From Rhizobium phaseoli (GTDB lineage: Bacteria > Pseudomonadota > Alphaproteobacteria > Rhizobiales > Rhizobiaceae), in assembly GCF_010668805.1 (NCBI RefSeq), contig NZ_WUFT01000006.1, forward strand, positions 1-64,000: 64,000 nucleotides of DNA. The letters are read 5' to 3'. Both the position numbers and the translations under genes were made by a program. Shown here one piece after another: positions 35,498-44,230 of the stretch. The notes under the pieces were generated by a model, which worked only from the letters and a program-made list of their open reading frames with translations, made no database searches and was not told where the DNA came from. Each line of letters begins with the position of its first letter. The stretch's first letter is position 1.

Positions 35498-36942
35498 GCG
35501 GCGTCCTTTGTGGCGTTGTAGGCGGCGAGCGCCCGGTTGCGCGCGCTCGCGTGGTCGACGATCGGTTTCGGATAGGTTTGGCCAAGCGTGATGCCTGCCT
35601 CGTCGAGCATGCTCTTTGGCGCTTCGAACGGCCGATGGATGTATTTTGCCCCGAGCTCTCGAAGCTCCGGCACATGCGCTCTGATATAGTCACCGTCCGG
35701 ATCGAAGGTTTGGCCCTGCAGCACCGGATTGAAGATCCGGAAAAACGGTGAGGCATCGGCTCCTGAGCCAGCCACCCACTGCCAGCTTGCGGCGTTGTTG
35801 GCTGGATCGGCATCGACCAGCGTGTCGCGAAACCAGGCCTCGCCCCGGCGCCAGTCGACCATCAGATCCTTGATCAGGAATGAGGCGACGATCATCCGTA
35901 CGCGATTGTGCATCCAGCCATGGCGCCAGAGCTGGCGCATGCCGGCATCGACGATCGGGTAGCCGGTCAGCCCCCGGCGCCACGCGTTGAAATCGTCATC
36001 GTCGTTGCGCCATTCGAAGCCGTCGAAACGATTGTTCCAGTTTTCAGAGGCAAGCTGCGGGAAATGGAAAAGCAGGTGATAGGAAAATTCGCGCCAGGCG
36101 ATCTCCTTGCGGAAATGCACGATATCGGCCGCCGGCACTTGGCTCGTAAGACCGCGTGTCGCATCCCAGATACGCGCAGGCGAGATCTCGCCGAGTGCCA
36201 GATGCGGTGACAGCATCGATGTCGCTTGCTTCGCAGGATAGTCGCGGTTTTCTTTGTAGCCATCGAGCGCTTCCTCGACGAAGTCACGAAGCTTCTCCTG
36301 CGCACCTTCTTCGCCCGGCGTCCATAGATCGCCAAAATCCTTCGCCCAGTTCGGCGTCGTCGGCAGCAGTCTCCAGCTCTCCAGCCCTTCGGATTTTGCA
36401 AGCTGCGATGGCAGCCTTAGTTTCGCAGGCGCGGCGAGCGGTCGCTCCGGTTCGCCGGCGGCCTCCAGCGCCCGCCAGAACGGCGTGTAGACGCGATAGG
36501 GTGTGCCGGCACCGGTCATCAGCCGGGAAGGCTCGTGCAGCAACTGGCCGCCGAAGCTTCTCGCCTCGATCGCCTGCTTTTCCAGTTCGTGCTTGATTTG
36601 GATGTCGATGGCGATTCCGGATGGATCGTAGCGGCGGTTCCAGAAGACGGCTTCGGCACCACTTTCCTTGATCAAAGCGGAGAGCACCTCTAGGGCCTCG
36701 CCGCTGGCAAGCACCAGCCGTCCCTGCCGCTGGCGCAACGACCTGTCGAGCGCTTCCAGCGAATGGTGCAGCCACCAGCTTTGCGCAGCGCCCAGGGGAC
36801 TGGTGCCCGCCGCGGGCTCGTTGATATAGAGGGGGATGACTGGCCGCCCGGAGAGATAGGCTGCATTGAGAGCCTGGTTGTCGTCAAGGCGCAAGTCCTT
36901 GCGAAACCAGAGAATGGCCGGTTTTGCCGCGTCCTGTGCCAA
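35494..36942 (-). CDS. phr: Deoxyribodipyrimidine photolyase (CPD photolyase)
   Basis: Light-driven repair of cyclobutane pyrimidine dimers. About 482 residues. N-terminal antenna domain ILWFRKDLRLDDNQAL, FAD domain with TSMLSPHLALGEISPARIW (about 240-260), WREFSYHLLFHFP and the conserved TGYPIVDAGMRQLWRHGWMHNRVRMI, then DADPANNAASWQWVAGSGADASPFFRIFNP (given in parts). I choose TTG 36942 (AGGAAA 9 bases upstream) because the predicted transcription start falls near 36968, which excludes a TTG at 36972. First gene of the operon. Confidence 0.93.
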   Translation of the reverse strand: MAQDAAKPAILWFRKDLRLDDNQALNAAYLSGRPVIPLYINEPAAGTSPLGAAQSWWLHHSLEALDRSLRQRQGRLVLASGEALEVLSALIKESGAEAVFWNRRYDPSGIAIDIQIKHELEKQAIEARSFGGQLLHEPSRLMTGAGTPYRVYTPFWRALEAAGEPERPLAAPAKLRLPSQLAKSEGLESWRLLPTTPNWAKDFGDLWTPGEEGAQEKLRDFVEEALDGYKENRDYPAKQATSMLSPHLALGEISPARIWDATRGLTSQVPAADIVHFRKEIAWREFSYHLLFHFPQLASENWNNRFDGFEWRNDDDDFNAWRRGLTGYPIVDAGMRQLWRHGWMHNRVRMIVASFLIKDLMVDWRRGEAWFRDTLVDADPANNAASWQWVAGSGADASPFFRIFNPVLQGQTFDPDGDYIRAHVPELRELGAKYIHRPFEAPKSMLDEAGITLGQTYPKPIVDHASARNRALAAYNATKDAA

Positions 36943-36977
36943 TAAGCCGTTTCCTGCTTGTGTTCTTTTCAACCTGC

Positions 36978-37003
36978 TACGGATGTACGGAGCGGCCGGA
37001 TCA
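36978..37003 (-). promoter_or_regulatory. Predicted ECF promoter of the photolyase-lipid operon
   Basis: TGATCC (37003-36998 on the minus strand), 17 bases, then GTAGCAGG from 36980. This is the same architecture as the element ahead of the ChrR-like gene (TGATCC-N17-GTA), supporting one sigma factor for both units. Confidence 0.6.
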
Positions 37004-37097
37004 AAAGTTTCATCCGCGAGAAAAAGCTTTGCATCGCCGTCGCGAGATGAAAAAGGCCGGCGTGAACCGGCCTTTTTCAGTCATCGGAGGTTGCCTG

Positions 37098-37424
37098 TTA
37101 GTTGTCGTACTCGCGGCAAGCGTCGCTGATCGATGCGCCGCTTTGACCGCCGCGGGTGTCGACGCCGGACATCTGTTGCGGCATGCCGGGGCATTCCATC
37201 GATTGCGGACGGCCGATGCTTTGTGTCGTCATCGGGTCGACCGGCGCGCTGCGCACCGGATACATGCCGTTGTCACTGTTGGTGTAATCGGATGAATAGC
37301 TACCCGAACTCGGATCGGTCGAGCCGCCATTCGTCGGCCCGATCGGGTCGGGGTTCGACTGGGCAAAGGCAGACGAGGCCATGCCGATCGCAAGCAGCGA
37401 AGCGGCAATGAGGGACTTGGTCAT
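37098..37424 (-). CDS. Small secreted Ser/Pro/Gly-rich protein
   Basis: 108 residues: a signal peptide (1-21, MTKSLIAASLLAIGMASSAFA) followed by a low-complexity, probably disordered mature part (NPDPIGPTNGGSTDPSSG...), with one PQQM and a C-terminal CREYDN; two cysteines could form a disulfide. No known domain. An EcfG-type promoter lies about 45-70 bases upstream, suggesting stress-induced envelope or secreted protein. Confidence 0.7.
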   Translation of the reverse strand: MTKSLIAASLLAIGMASSAFAQSNPDPIGPTNGGSTDPSSGSYSSDYTNSDNGMYPVRSAPVDPMTTQSIGRPQSMECPGMPQQMSGVDTRGGQSGASISDACREYDN

Positions 37425-37467
37425 GAGGATATCCTCCTTTGATTTTCATCTTGGGTGGCCCTGGGGT

Positions 37468-37492
37468 AACCGCGCTCTGGAATCGTTGTTCC
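37468..37492 (-). promoter_or_regulatory. EcfG/RpoE2-type promoter of the small secreted protein
   Basis: GGAAC (37492-37488) followed by exactly 18 bases and TT (37469-37468) on the minus strand, the spacing I recall for rhizobial general-stress sigma factor sites (GGAAC-N18-TT). Confidence 0.5.
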
Positions 37493-37625
37493 GAAATTTG
37501 CCAAAAACTTTTACGCGAACCTTCCATGGTTACGCATAAACCTTAACGGGCGAAGCCGCTGGATCGGCACCCCCGCCTGCCTTAATTGCTGGATAAACGC
37601 TGAAAACCGGCAGCATGAGGCCGCT

Positions 37626-37937
37626 ATGTTCATTTCCCCTCGCGAGGCCGCAGATTTGGGCCTCCAGATTGCCCTTGCACTCGCCTTGACGGCAAGCGGC
37701 ATGGCGATCGCGTCCTCTGCCGTGGGCCGCGAGAAGGGCAGGATTTCTTCAATCGACGTCAGCCGCCCCTCGCTATGGACCGCCACTCCGATGCGCGTCG
37801 ATCCGGCCGCACAAGCCCACCTGCGCGCCGATACTCCGGTCGCACGGGAGCTCGCCGCCAGCACCGACACCCTCTGCCACGACGCGATTGGTCTCCGACT
37901 CTCCTGCGGCTTATTGGCCACCCGCACCGCTTTCTAA
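37626..37937 (+). CDS. Hypothetical 103-residue protein, weak
   Basis: An ATG with GAGG six bases upstream opens a frame with one hydrophobic segment (about 12-33, LGLQIALALALTASGMAIASS), which may be a signal anchor, followed by an unremarkable polar part. No known family. An antisense frame of similar length covers the same bases, so coding status is uncertain. Confidence 0.3.
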   Translation: MFISPREAADLGLQIALALALTASGMAIASSAVGREKGRISSIDVSRPSLWTATPMRVDPAAQAHLRADTPVARELAASTDTLCHDAIGLRLSCGLLATRTAF

Positions 37938-38059
37938 GGCGGTTTTTGCCTTCTCAACAGCGGCCGTCGTCTTTCCGCAAGCTTGCAAAATGCAATAATT
38001 TGCCCTTATCAATCGACAGCAATGACCGTCCGATATTCCTCCTGAAAAGGATCTACGTT

Positions 38060-38737
38060 TTGTCCCTGCCGATGCCCCGTGGCTTCGAGAAGCCTTATGC
38101 CGCCTTCCTGTTCGATATGGACGGCACCATCCTCAATTCGATCCAGGCGGCGGAGCGTGCATGGAGCGACTGGGCAAGGCGTCACGGGCTCGATGTCGCC
38201 GCCTTTTTGCCGAAGATGCACGGATCGCGTGGCATCGACACGATCACCCGGCTGAACCTGCCCGGAGTAGACCCCGAACATGAATCCAGGCTGGTGACCG
38301 AAGCCGAAATCGCCGATGTCCGCGACGTCGTTGCCATTTCAGGTGCTGCGACATTCCTGAGTTCACTGCCGCCGGATCGCTGGGCGATCGTCACATCCTC
38401 GCCGTTGCGTCTTGCCCACCGGCGGCTGGAGGCGGCAGGCTTGCCGGTGCCGAAATTCATGGTGACGGCGGAGGATGTGAAGGTCGGTAAACCCGATCCG
38501 CAATGTTATATTCTGGGCGCCGAGCGGCTCGGCGTCAGCCCCCATGATTGCCTGGTGTTCGAGGATGTCGCAGCCGGCATCATTGCCGGCGAGGCCGCCG
38601 GCGCCGATGTCATGGTCGTTACCGCTACCCATCACCAGAAGATGGAGACACCGCATCCGACCCTCGCATCCTATGACGAGATTTTGGTGCGTATCTCAGC
38701 CGACCATCAGATGTTCATCGTCCCGAACGCGGCCTGA
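38060..38737 (+). CDS. HAD-family phosphatase (phosphoglycolate/sugar-phosphatase type)
   Basis: 225 residues with all four HAD motifs: DMDGT (about 19-23, motif I), TSS (about 116, motif II), K in KVGKPDP (about 149, motif III) and EDVAAGI (about 170, motif IV). The cap insertion between I and II marks subfamily I cap type C1. Probable sugar phosphate or phosphoglycolate substrate. TTG 38060 is preferred: AAAGG lies 9 bases upstream, whereas the ATG 38072 is 21 bases from it. Confidence 0.88.
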   Translation: MSLPMPRGFEKPYAAFLFDMDGTILNSIQAAERAWSDWARRHGLDVAAFLPKMHGSRGIDTITRLNLPGVDPEHESRLVTEAEIADVRDVVAISGAATFLSSLPPDRWAIVTSSPLRLAHRRLEAAGLPVPKFMVTAEDVKVGKPDPQCYILGAERLGVSPHDCLVFEDVAAGIIAGEAAGADVMVVTATHHQKMETPHPTLASYDEILVRISADHQMFIVPNAA

Positions 38738-38764
38738 TCGCAGCCGCGCCGCGTTTCCGGCCTT

Positions 38765-41422
38765 TCACTCCGCGGCCGCGGCAAGACAGCGATCGATGAT
38801 CCTGCCGATTTCGCTGCGGCAGGAGCCGCAATTGGTTCCAGCACTCGTTTCCTTGCCGACCGCCTCGACGCTGTGGCATCCGCCGCGCACGGCGGCAGCG
38901 ATCTGGTTGACCCCGACGCTGAAGCAGGAGCAGACGGTGGCGCCCGGATCCGGCCTGCCGGCGCCGGGACGGCCTGCAACGAGTGCAAAGCGCTTCCTGA
39001 GGTCGCCATGCGAGGCGGAAAGCTGCGAGATCGCCCAGTTGCGGGCGACGGCGACCGGCTCGCGGGCGAGGAACAGCGCGGCGAGCAGGGTCTCGCCATC
39101 GAAGAAGGCGAGCCTGAGGTCGCCGGATTGCCGGTCGGCATAACCCAGCGGCTCGATTTCATCAGGAATGGCGAAAACCGCGCGGCACCAGGCCGTCCAG
39201 TCGTCGACCGCGTCTCTGAAGGCAAGTTCCAGCCGCCAACCGCCGTCGGCTTTCGCCAGCGCCCAATAGGCTGCCTCAGGTGTCGCCGGTTTTGTCGCCG
39301 AGACGGCGAAGCCATAATGGGTGGCGGGGAAGGGCCGGACGGCGACGGCAACGTTCTTCGACGCCGGCTGGCCGGAAAACGGATCGGTTATCGGCGCGAC
39401 CACCGCGTCGATCCGCGCTTTTGCGGCGAATTGGTCGTTCCAGTGCATCGGCGCAAAAATGCCGCCGCGTGCCTGGCGATCGGTCACCAGCGCCCGGACG
39501 ATCGCCTTTCCGTGGGGGCTGTCGATCTCGACGAGGCCGGCGCTTGATATACCGGTCTCGATCGCATCGCGCGGATGGATCTCGGCAAAGGGTTCGGCGA
39601 TGTGGGCGGACAGCCGCGCGCTCTTTCCGGTGCGCGTCATTGTGTGCCAGTGGTCGCGGATGCGCCCGGTGTTCAGCGTGAAGGGGTAATCGGCATTGGT
39701 GCGATCTGTTGCCGGCGGTTGCACCGCGACGAAGCGCGCCTTGCCATCGGCATGGAAAAACCCGCCCTCGGCGAAGAAGCGGGTGATGCCGGGTTCGGTC
39801 CCGACCGCCTGCGGCCATTGAAAGGGCGACAGGTCTTCGTAGGCGCCGTCGCTTATGCTCGCGCGAGCGCCGATGTCGAAATCGCGGCTGCCGTTATTTT
39901 CGAAGGCGGAGAGCGCGGCATGTTCGGCAAAGATTGCGGCCGGCGCATTGAAGTCGAAGGCGGCGGCAAATCCCATGCGGCGTCCGACCTCTGCAAGCTG
40001 CCACCAGTCGGCCTTGGCATCGCCTGATATGCCGAGAAACGGCCGCTGTCTGGAAATGCGCCGTTCGGAATTGGTAACGGTGCCGTCCTTTTCGCCCCAG
40101 CCGAGCGAGGGTAGAAGCACATTGGCGTGCCGGGTCGTATCCGTCTCTTTCAGGATATCGGAGACCACCACGAAGGGACAGGCGGCGATGGCGCTTTCGA
40201 CGCTGTCGGCGTCCGGCATCGAGACGACGGGATTGGTGGCCATGATCCAGAGCGCTTTGATGCGCCCGTCGGCCACCGCACGGAACATGTCGACCGCCTT
40301 CAAGCCGGGTTGTGCGGCGATGACCGGTGAATTCCAGAAGCGCTGCACGCGGTCCCGGTCTTGCGGATTTTCGATCGCCATATGGGCGGCAAGCATATTG
40401 GCGAGACCGCCGACCTCGCGCCCGCCCATGGCGTTCGGCTGGCCGGTCAGCGAGAATGGTCCCATGCCGGGAAGGCCGATGCGGCCGGTCGCCAGATGGC
40501 AGTTGAGGATGGCATTGACCTTGTCGGTGCCGGAGGAGGACTGGTTGACGCCCTGGCTGTAGCAGGTCACGACCTTCGGCGTGGTCTCGAACAGCCGGAA
40601 GAACTCCCGGATCTGCATGGCCGGCAGGCCGGTCCGCTCCAGGAGGTCGTTGATATCAAGCGCTGCGGCCGCCGCAAAGGCGTCGGCGAAACCTTCCGTG
40701 TGGGAAGCGATATAATTCTGATCGATTGCCGGGCTTGTCGCGAGATGGGCAAGCAGTCCCATGAACAGCGCGACGTCGCCATCCGGGCTGATTGCCAGAT
40801 GCAGGTCGGCGATATCGCATGTCATCGTCCGGCGCGGATCGATGACGACGATGCGCATGTTTGGCCGCGCCACCTTTGCGGCGGCAAGCCGCTGATAGAT
40901 GACGGGATGGCACCAGGCAAGGTTGGAGCCGGTGAGCACCACCAGATCGGCAAGTTCGATATCCTCATAGGTTCCGGGCACCGTATCGGCGCCGAAGGCG
41001 CGGCGATGCCCCGCCACCGAGGAGGACATGCAGAGCCTTGAATTGGTATCGATATTGGCCGAGCCGATGAAGCCTTTCATCAGCTTGTTGGCGACGTAGT
41101 AATCCTCGGTCAGCAACTGGCCCGAGACGTAGAAGGCAACGGAGTCAGGCCCGTGTTCGGCGATGGTTTCGGAAAAGCGCCGGGCGACCAGATCCAGCGC
41201 CTCGTCCCAGCCGCTGCGTGCGCCGGCGATTTCGGGATAAAGAAGCCGGCCATCGAGATCGATGGTTTCGGCAAGCGCCGAGCCCTTCGAGCAGAGCCGG
41301 CCGAAATTCGACGGATGCTCGGGATCGCCCTTGATGCTGACTGAGCCTGCATCGTCGACGGTGGCGAGAACGCCGCAGCCGACACCGCAATAGGGACAGG
41401 TGGTCTTGACCTCAGCCACCAT
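38765..41422 (-). CDS. nasA: Assimilatory nitrate reductase, catalytic (molybdopterin) subunit
   Basis: Reduces nitrate to nitrite in the cytosol with bis-MGD and an iron-sulfur cluster. 885 residues. N-terminal [4Fe-4S] motif C9-C12-C16...C44 (TCPYCGVGCGV), molybdopterin oxidoreductase domains, and a C-terminal BFD-like [2Fe-2S] segment (VCSCFSVG...TNCGSCRSEI, about 835-870), as in NasA/NasC-type enzymes. No signal peptide. Last gene of the nas operon; its ATG directly follows the nirD stop. Confidence 0.95.
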   Translation of the reverse strand: MVAEVKTTCPYCGVGCGVLATVDDAGSVSIKGDPEHPSNFGRLCSKGSALAETIDLDGRLLYPEIAGARSGWDEALDLVARRFSETIAEHGPDSVAFYVSGQLLTEDYYVANKLMKGFIGSANIDTNSRLCMSSSVAGHRRAFGADTVPGTYEDIELADLVVLTGSNLAWCHPVIYQRLAAAKVARPNMRIVVIDPRRTMTCDIADLHLAISPDGDVALFMGLLAHLATSPAIDQNYIASHTEGFADAFAAAAALDINDLLERTGLPAMQIREFFRLFETTPKVVTCYSQGVNQSSSGTDKVNAILNCHLATGRIGLPGMGPFSLTGQPNAMGGREVGGLANMLAAHMAIENPQDRDRVQRFWNSPVIAAQPGLKAVDMFRAVADGRIKALWIMATNPVVSMPDADSVESAIAACPFVVVSDILKETDTTRHANVLLPSLGWGEKDGTVTNSERRISRQRPFLGISGDAKADWWQLAEVGRRMGFAAAFDFNAPAAIFAEHAALSAFENNGSRDFDIGARASISDGAYEDLSPFQWPQAVGTEPGITRFFAEGGFFHADGKARFVAVQPPATDRTNADYPFTLNTGRIRDHWHTMTRTGKSARLSAHIAEPFAEIHPRDAIETGISSAGLVEIDSPHGKAIVRALVTDRQARGGIFAPMHWNDQFAAKARIDAVVAPITDPFSGQPASKNVAVAVRPFPATHYGFAVSATKPATPEAAYWALAKADGGWRLELAFRDAVDDWTAWCRAVFAIPDEIEPLGYADRQSGDLRLAFFDGETLLAALFLAREPVAVARNWAISQLSASHGDLRKRFALVAGRPGAGRPDPGATVCSCFSVGVNQIAAAVRGGCHSVEAVGKETSAGTNCGSCRSEIGRIIDRCLAAAAE

Positions 41423-41752
41423 CTATTCCGCCGCCATCATCAGGCTTTCCAGGGCAATGAACAGCCTGCCGTCTTCGTTCAGCACCTGTATCGTCCGGAC
41501 CTCGCCCTGGTCGGCGCCGAGAGCCTTGCCGGTTTCCAGCGAGATCACCCAGTTGTGCAGCGGGCAGGTGACGGCTTTGCCGTGAACGATGCCCTGAGAC
41601 AGCGGACCGCCCTTGTGCGGGCAATGATCCTCGATGGCGAAGACCTCGTTTTCGGCGGTGCGGAAGACGGCGATCTTGCCCTGCGGTGTCTTTACGCAAC
41701 GCGCCCCGCGCAGCGGAATGTCGGAGATGTCGCCGATTGCGATCCAGTTCAT
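41423..41752 (-). CDS. nirD: Nitrite reductase small subunit
   Basis: 109 residues, Rieske-type fold. Unlike many NirD proteins it keeps all four cluster ligands: CPHKGG (C-x-H) and CPLHNW (C-x2-H), so it may hold a [2Fe-2S] cluster and be the electron donor to NirB. ATG 41752 has AGGAG 6 bases upstream; the ATG at 41758 overlaps that site. It lies 10 bases after nirB in the operon. Confidence 0.93.
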   Translation of the reverse strand: MNWIAIGDISDIPLRGARCVKTPQGKIAVFRTAENEVFAIEDHCPHKGGPLSQGIVHGKAVTCPLHNWVISLETGKALGADQGEVRTIQVLNEDGRLFIALESLMMAAE

Positions 41753-41762
41753 GCCCATCTCC

Positions 41763-44213
41763 TTATTCTGCAGCCTGCGGATAGCCGATCGTCGCCATCG
41801 GCTTGAACTCATGCTTGTCCTTGCCGGAAACACGCTCCGACCAGGGATCGACCTGGGCAAACTTTTGGCTGAACACGAAGCGCTCGTAATAGGCTTCGCG
41901 CTTTTCCGCATCGCCCATGATCTGCCGGCGGATTTCTTCGAGGCCGACGCGCTTGGCCCACTTGTAGATGCGCTCGAGGTAGCGGGCCTGCTCGCGATAC
42001 ATCTGCGTCAGCGCCACGATATGCTCCAGCGCCTCGTCCTCGGTCTTCACCAGGCCGAGCACCTCCGTACCCTTGATGTCGAGACCGGCGGCACCGGCGA
42101 AATGGATCTCGAAACCGGAATCGACGCAGATCACGCCGATATCCTTGCAGGTTGCTTCGGCGCAGTTGCGCGGGCAGCCGGACACTGCCAATTTCAGCTT
42201 GGCCGGTGTCCACGAACCCCACATGAATTTCTCGATGCGGATGCCGAGACCGGTGGAATCTTGGGTGCCGAAGCGACACCAGTCGGAGCCGACGCAGGTC
42301 TTCACGGTGCGCAGACCCTTGGCATAGGCCTGGCCGGAAACGAAACCGGCCTTGCCGAGATCGGCCCAGACGGCCGGCAGGTCTTCCTTCTCGATACCGA
42401 GCAGGTCGATGCGCTGGCCGCCCGTCACCTTCACCATCGGGATCTCGAATTTGTCGACGACATCGGCGATGGCGCGCAGTTCGTTCGAATTGGTGACGCC
42501 GCCCCACATGCGCGGAACGACGGAGTAAGTGCCGTCCTTCTGGATATTGGCATGCACACGCTCATTGATGAAACGCGACTGGTAGTCATCGGCATATTCG
42601 TCCGGCCAATCGCTGATCAGGTAATAGTTGAGTGCCGGCCGACACTTGGCGCAGCCGCAGGAGGTCTTCCATTCCAATTCCTGCATGACGGCCGGGATGC
42701 TCTTCAGCCCCTTTGCCTTGATCAGCCGGCGGACATCGTCATGGCCGAGTTCGGTGCAGGTGCACATCGGCTGCACCGCAGCCGGATTGTAGCCGTCGCC
42801 GAGCGTCAGCGCCATGAGTTGCTCGACGAGGCCGGTGCAGGAGCCGCACGAGGCCGACGCCTTGGTATGGGCCCGCACGTCGTCGAGCGACGTCAGCCCC
42901 TTGGCCGTAATCGTCGAGGTGATCTTTCCCTTGCATACGCCGTTGCAGCCACAAATCTCCGCGTCATCCGGCAAGGCTGCAACGGCCGCCATAGGGTCCA
43001 GCGGCGACCCTCCCTGATAGGCCTGTCCGAAGATCAGCGTCTCGCGCATCTCCGAAATATCGGTCGCTTTTTTCTTCAGATCGTTGAACCAGGCGCCGTC
43101 GGCGGTCTCGCCGTAAAGCACGGTGCCGATGATCTTGTTGTCCTTCAGCACGAGGCGCTTGTAGACGCCGGCGCTGGCATCGCGGAGCACGATCTCCTCG
43201 CGGTCGTCGCCGTCGGCGAAGTCTCCAAGGGAATAGAGCTCGATGCCGGTGACCTTGAGCTTGGTCGGTGTATCCGCGTGAACGAAGGCCGGCGAGCGAT
43301 CGCCGCAGAGATGCGCTGCGGCAATCCGGGCCATTTCATAGAGCGGCGCAACAAGGCCGTAGACCATGCCGCCCACCTCGGCACATTCGCCAAGCGCCAG
43401 AATATTGCCATCCGAGGTCTGCATGCCGGCATCGACGACGATGCCGCGATTGACCGCAAGGCCGGCGTCCTTCGCTAGGCCGACACTCGGACGAATGCCG
43501 ACGGCCATCACCACCAGCGTTGCCGGGATGATGCGGCCGTCGTCAAGCTCGATGCCCTCGACCTTGCCGTTGCCGACGATCGCCTTGGTATTGGCCTTGC
43601 AGATGACCTTGATGCCGCGCTCCTCGACCGCCTTCTGCAGCAGATAGCCGGCGGCGGGGTCGAGCTGGCGCTCCATCAGCGTCGGCATGACGTGCAGCAC
43701 GGTGACGTCCATGCCGCGCTGGGCAAGACCGGCCGCCGCTTCCAGGCCGAGCAGACCGCCGCCGATGACAACAGCCTTTTCGCGCGACTGAGCGGCAAGC
43801 AGCATCGCTTGCACGTCGTCCAGGTCGCGATAGGTGATGACGCCGGGCAGATCCTTGCCGGGGACGGGGATGATGAAGGGTACGGAACCGGTGGCGATCA
43901 CCAGCTTGTCATAGCTTTCGGTGACGCCGTGGTCGGAGGTGACCGTCTTGGCGACGCGATCGATGTTGATGATCTTGTGGCCCTTGTAGAGCATGATGCC
44001 GTGCTTGATGTACCAGCCGTCACCGTGAATGATGATCTGCTCATAGTCCTTCTCGCCGGAGAGAACCGGCGACAGCATGATGCGGTCGTAATTGACCCGC
44101 GGCTCGGCATTGAAGATCGTCACTTCATAGCGTCCGGGCGCCTGTTCGAAGAGATGCTCCAGCATGCGCCCGGGCGCCATGCCATTGCCGATGATGACAA
44201 GTTTTTCGGTCAT
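41763..44213 (-). CDS. nirB: NADH-dependent nitrite reductase, large subunit
   Basis: Reduces nitrite to ammonium in six electrons. 816 residues: FAD/NAD domains at 1-300 (VIIGNGMAPGRMLEHL, VIGGGLLGLEAAAGLA), two BFD-like cysteine clusters (CGCNGVCKGKI...CGSCTG about 417-450; CTCTELG...CGCAKC about 487-530), and the sirohaem/[4Fe-4S] motifs CVGSDWCRFG and SGCPRNCAEATCKDIGV at about 640-700. Starts 17 bases after narK. Cytosolic, works with NirD. Confidence 0.96.
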   Translation of the reverse strand: MTEKLVIIGNGMAPGRMLEHLFEQAPGRYEVTIFNAEPRVNYDRIMLSPVLSGEKDYEQIIIHGDGWYIKHGIMLYKGHKIINIDRVAKTVTSDHGVTESYDKLVIATGSVPFIIPVPGKDLPGVITYRDLDDVQAMLLAAQSREKAVVIGGGLLGLEAAAGLAQRGMDVTVLHVMPTLMERQLDPAAGYLLQKAVEERGIKVICKANTKAIVGNGKVEGIELDDGRIIPATLVVMAVGIRPSVGLAKDAGLAVNRGIVVDAGMQTSDGNILALGECAEVGGMVYGLVAPLYEMARIAAAHLCGDRSPAFVHADTPTKLKVTGIELYSLGDFADGDDREEIVLRDASAGVYKRLVLKDNKIIGTVLYGETADGAWFNDLKKKATDISEMRETLIFGQAYQGGSPLDPMAAVAALPDDAEICGCNGVCKGKITSTITAKGLTSLDDVRAHTKASASCGSCTGLVEQLMALTLGDGYNPAAVQPMCTCTELGHDDVRRLIKAKGLKSIPAVMQELEWKTSCGCAKCRPALNYYLISDWPDEYADDYQSRFINERVHANIQKDGTYSVVPRMWGGVTNSNELRAIADVVDKFEIPMVKVTGGQRIDLLGIEKEDLPAVWADLGKAGFVSGQAYAKGLRTVKTCVGSDWCRFGTQDSTGLGIRIEKFMWGSWTPAKLKLAVSGCPRNCAEATCKDIGVICVDSGFEIHFAGAAGLDIKGTEVLGLVKTEDEALEHIVALTQMYREQARYLERIYKWAKRVGLEEIRRQIMGDAEKREAYYERFVFSQKFAQVDPWSERVSGKDKHEFKPMATIGYPQAAE

Positions 44214-44230
44214 ATTTCCAAGTCCTTAGA

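Larger units (their letters stand above)
37425..38059. other. Intergenic region with one weak candidate gene
   Basis: Beyond the EcfG-type site this 635-base stretch has only one plausible frame (37626-37937, listed). Its minus-strand competitor (37511-37927) is basic and serine/alanine-rich, like a shadow. Confidence 0.5.

Noticed and set aside
37511..37927. 138-residue minus-strand frame opposite the weak 37626 gene
   Set aside because: Ser/Ala/Arg-rich and without a ribosome site; looks like a shadow, though the opposite frame is itself weak.
41634..43478. 614-residue plus-strand frame opposite nirB/nirD
   Set aside because: Antisense shadow of nirB; nirB and nirD have all expected cofactor motifs.
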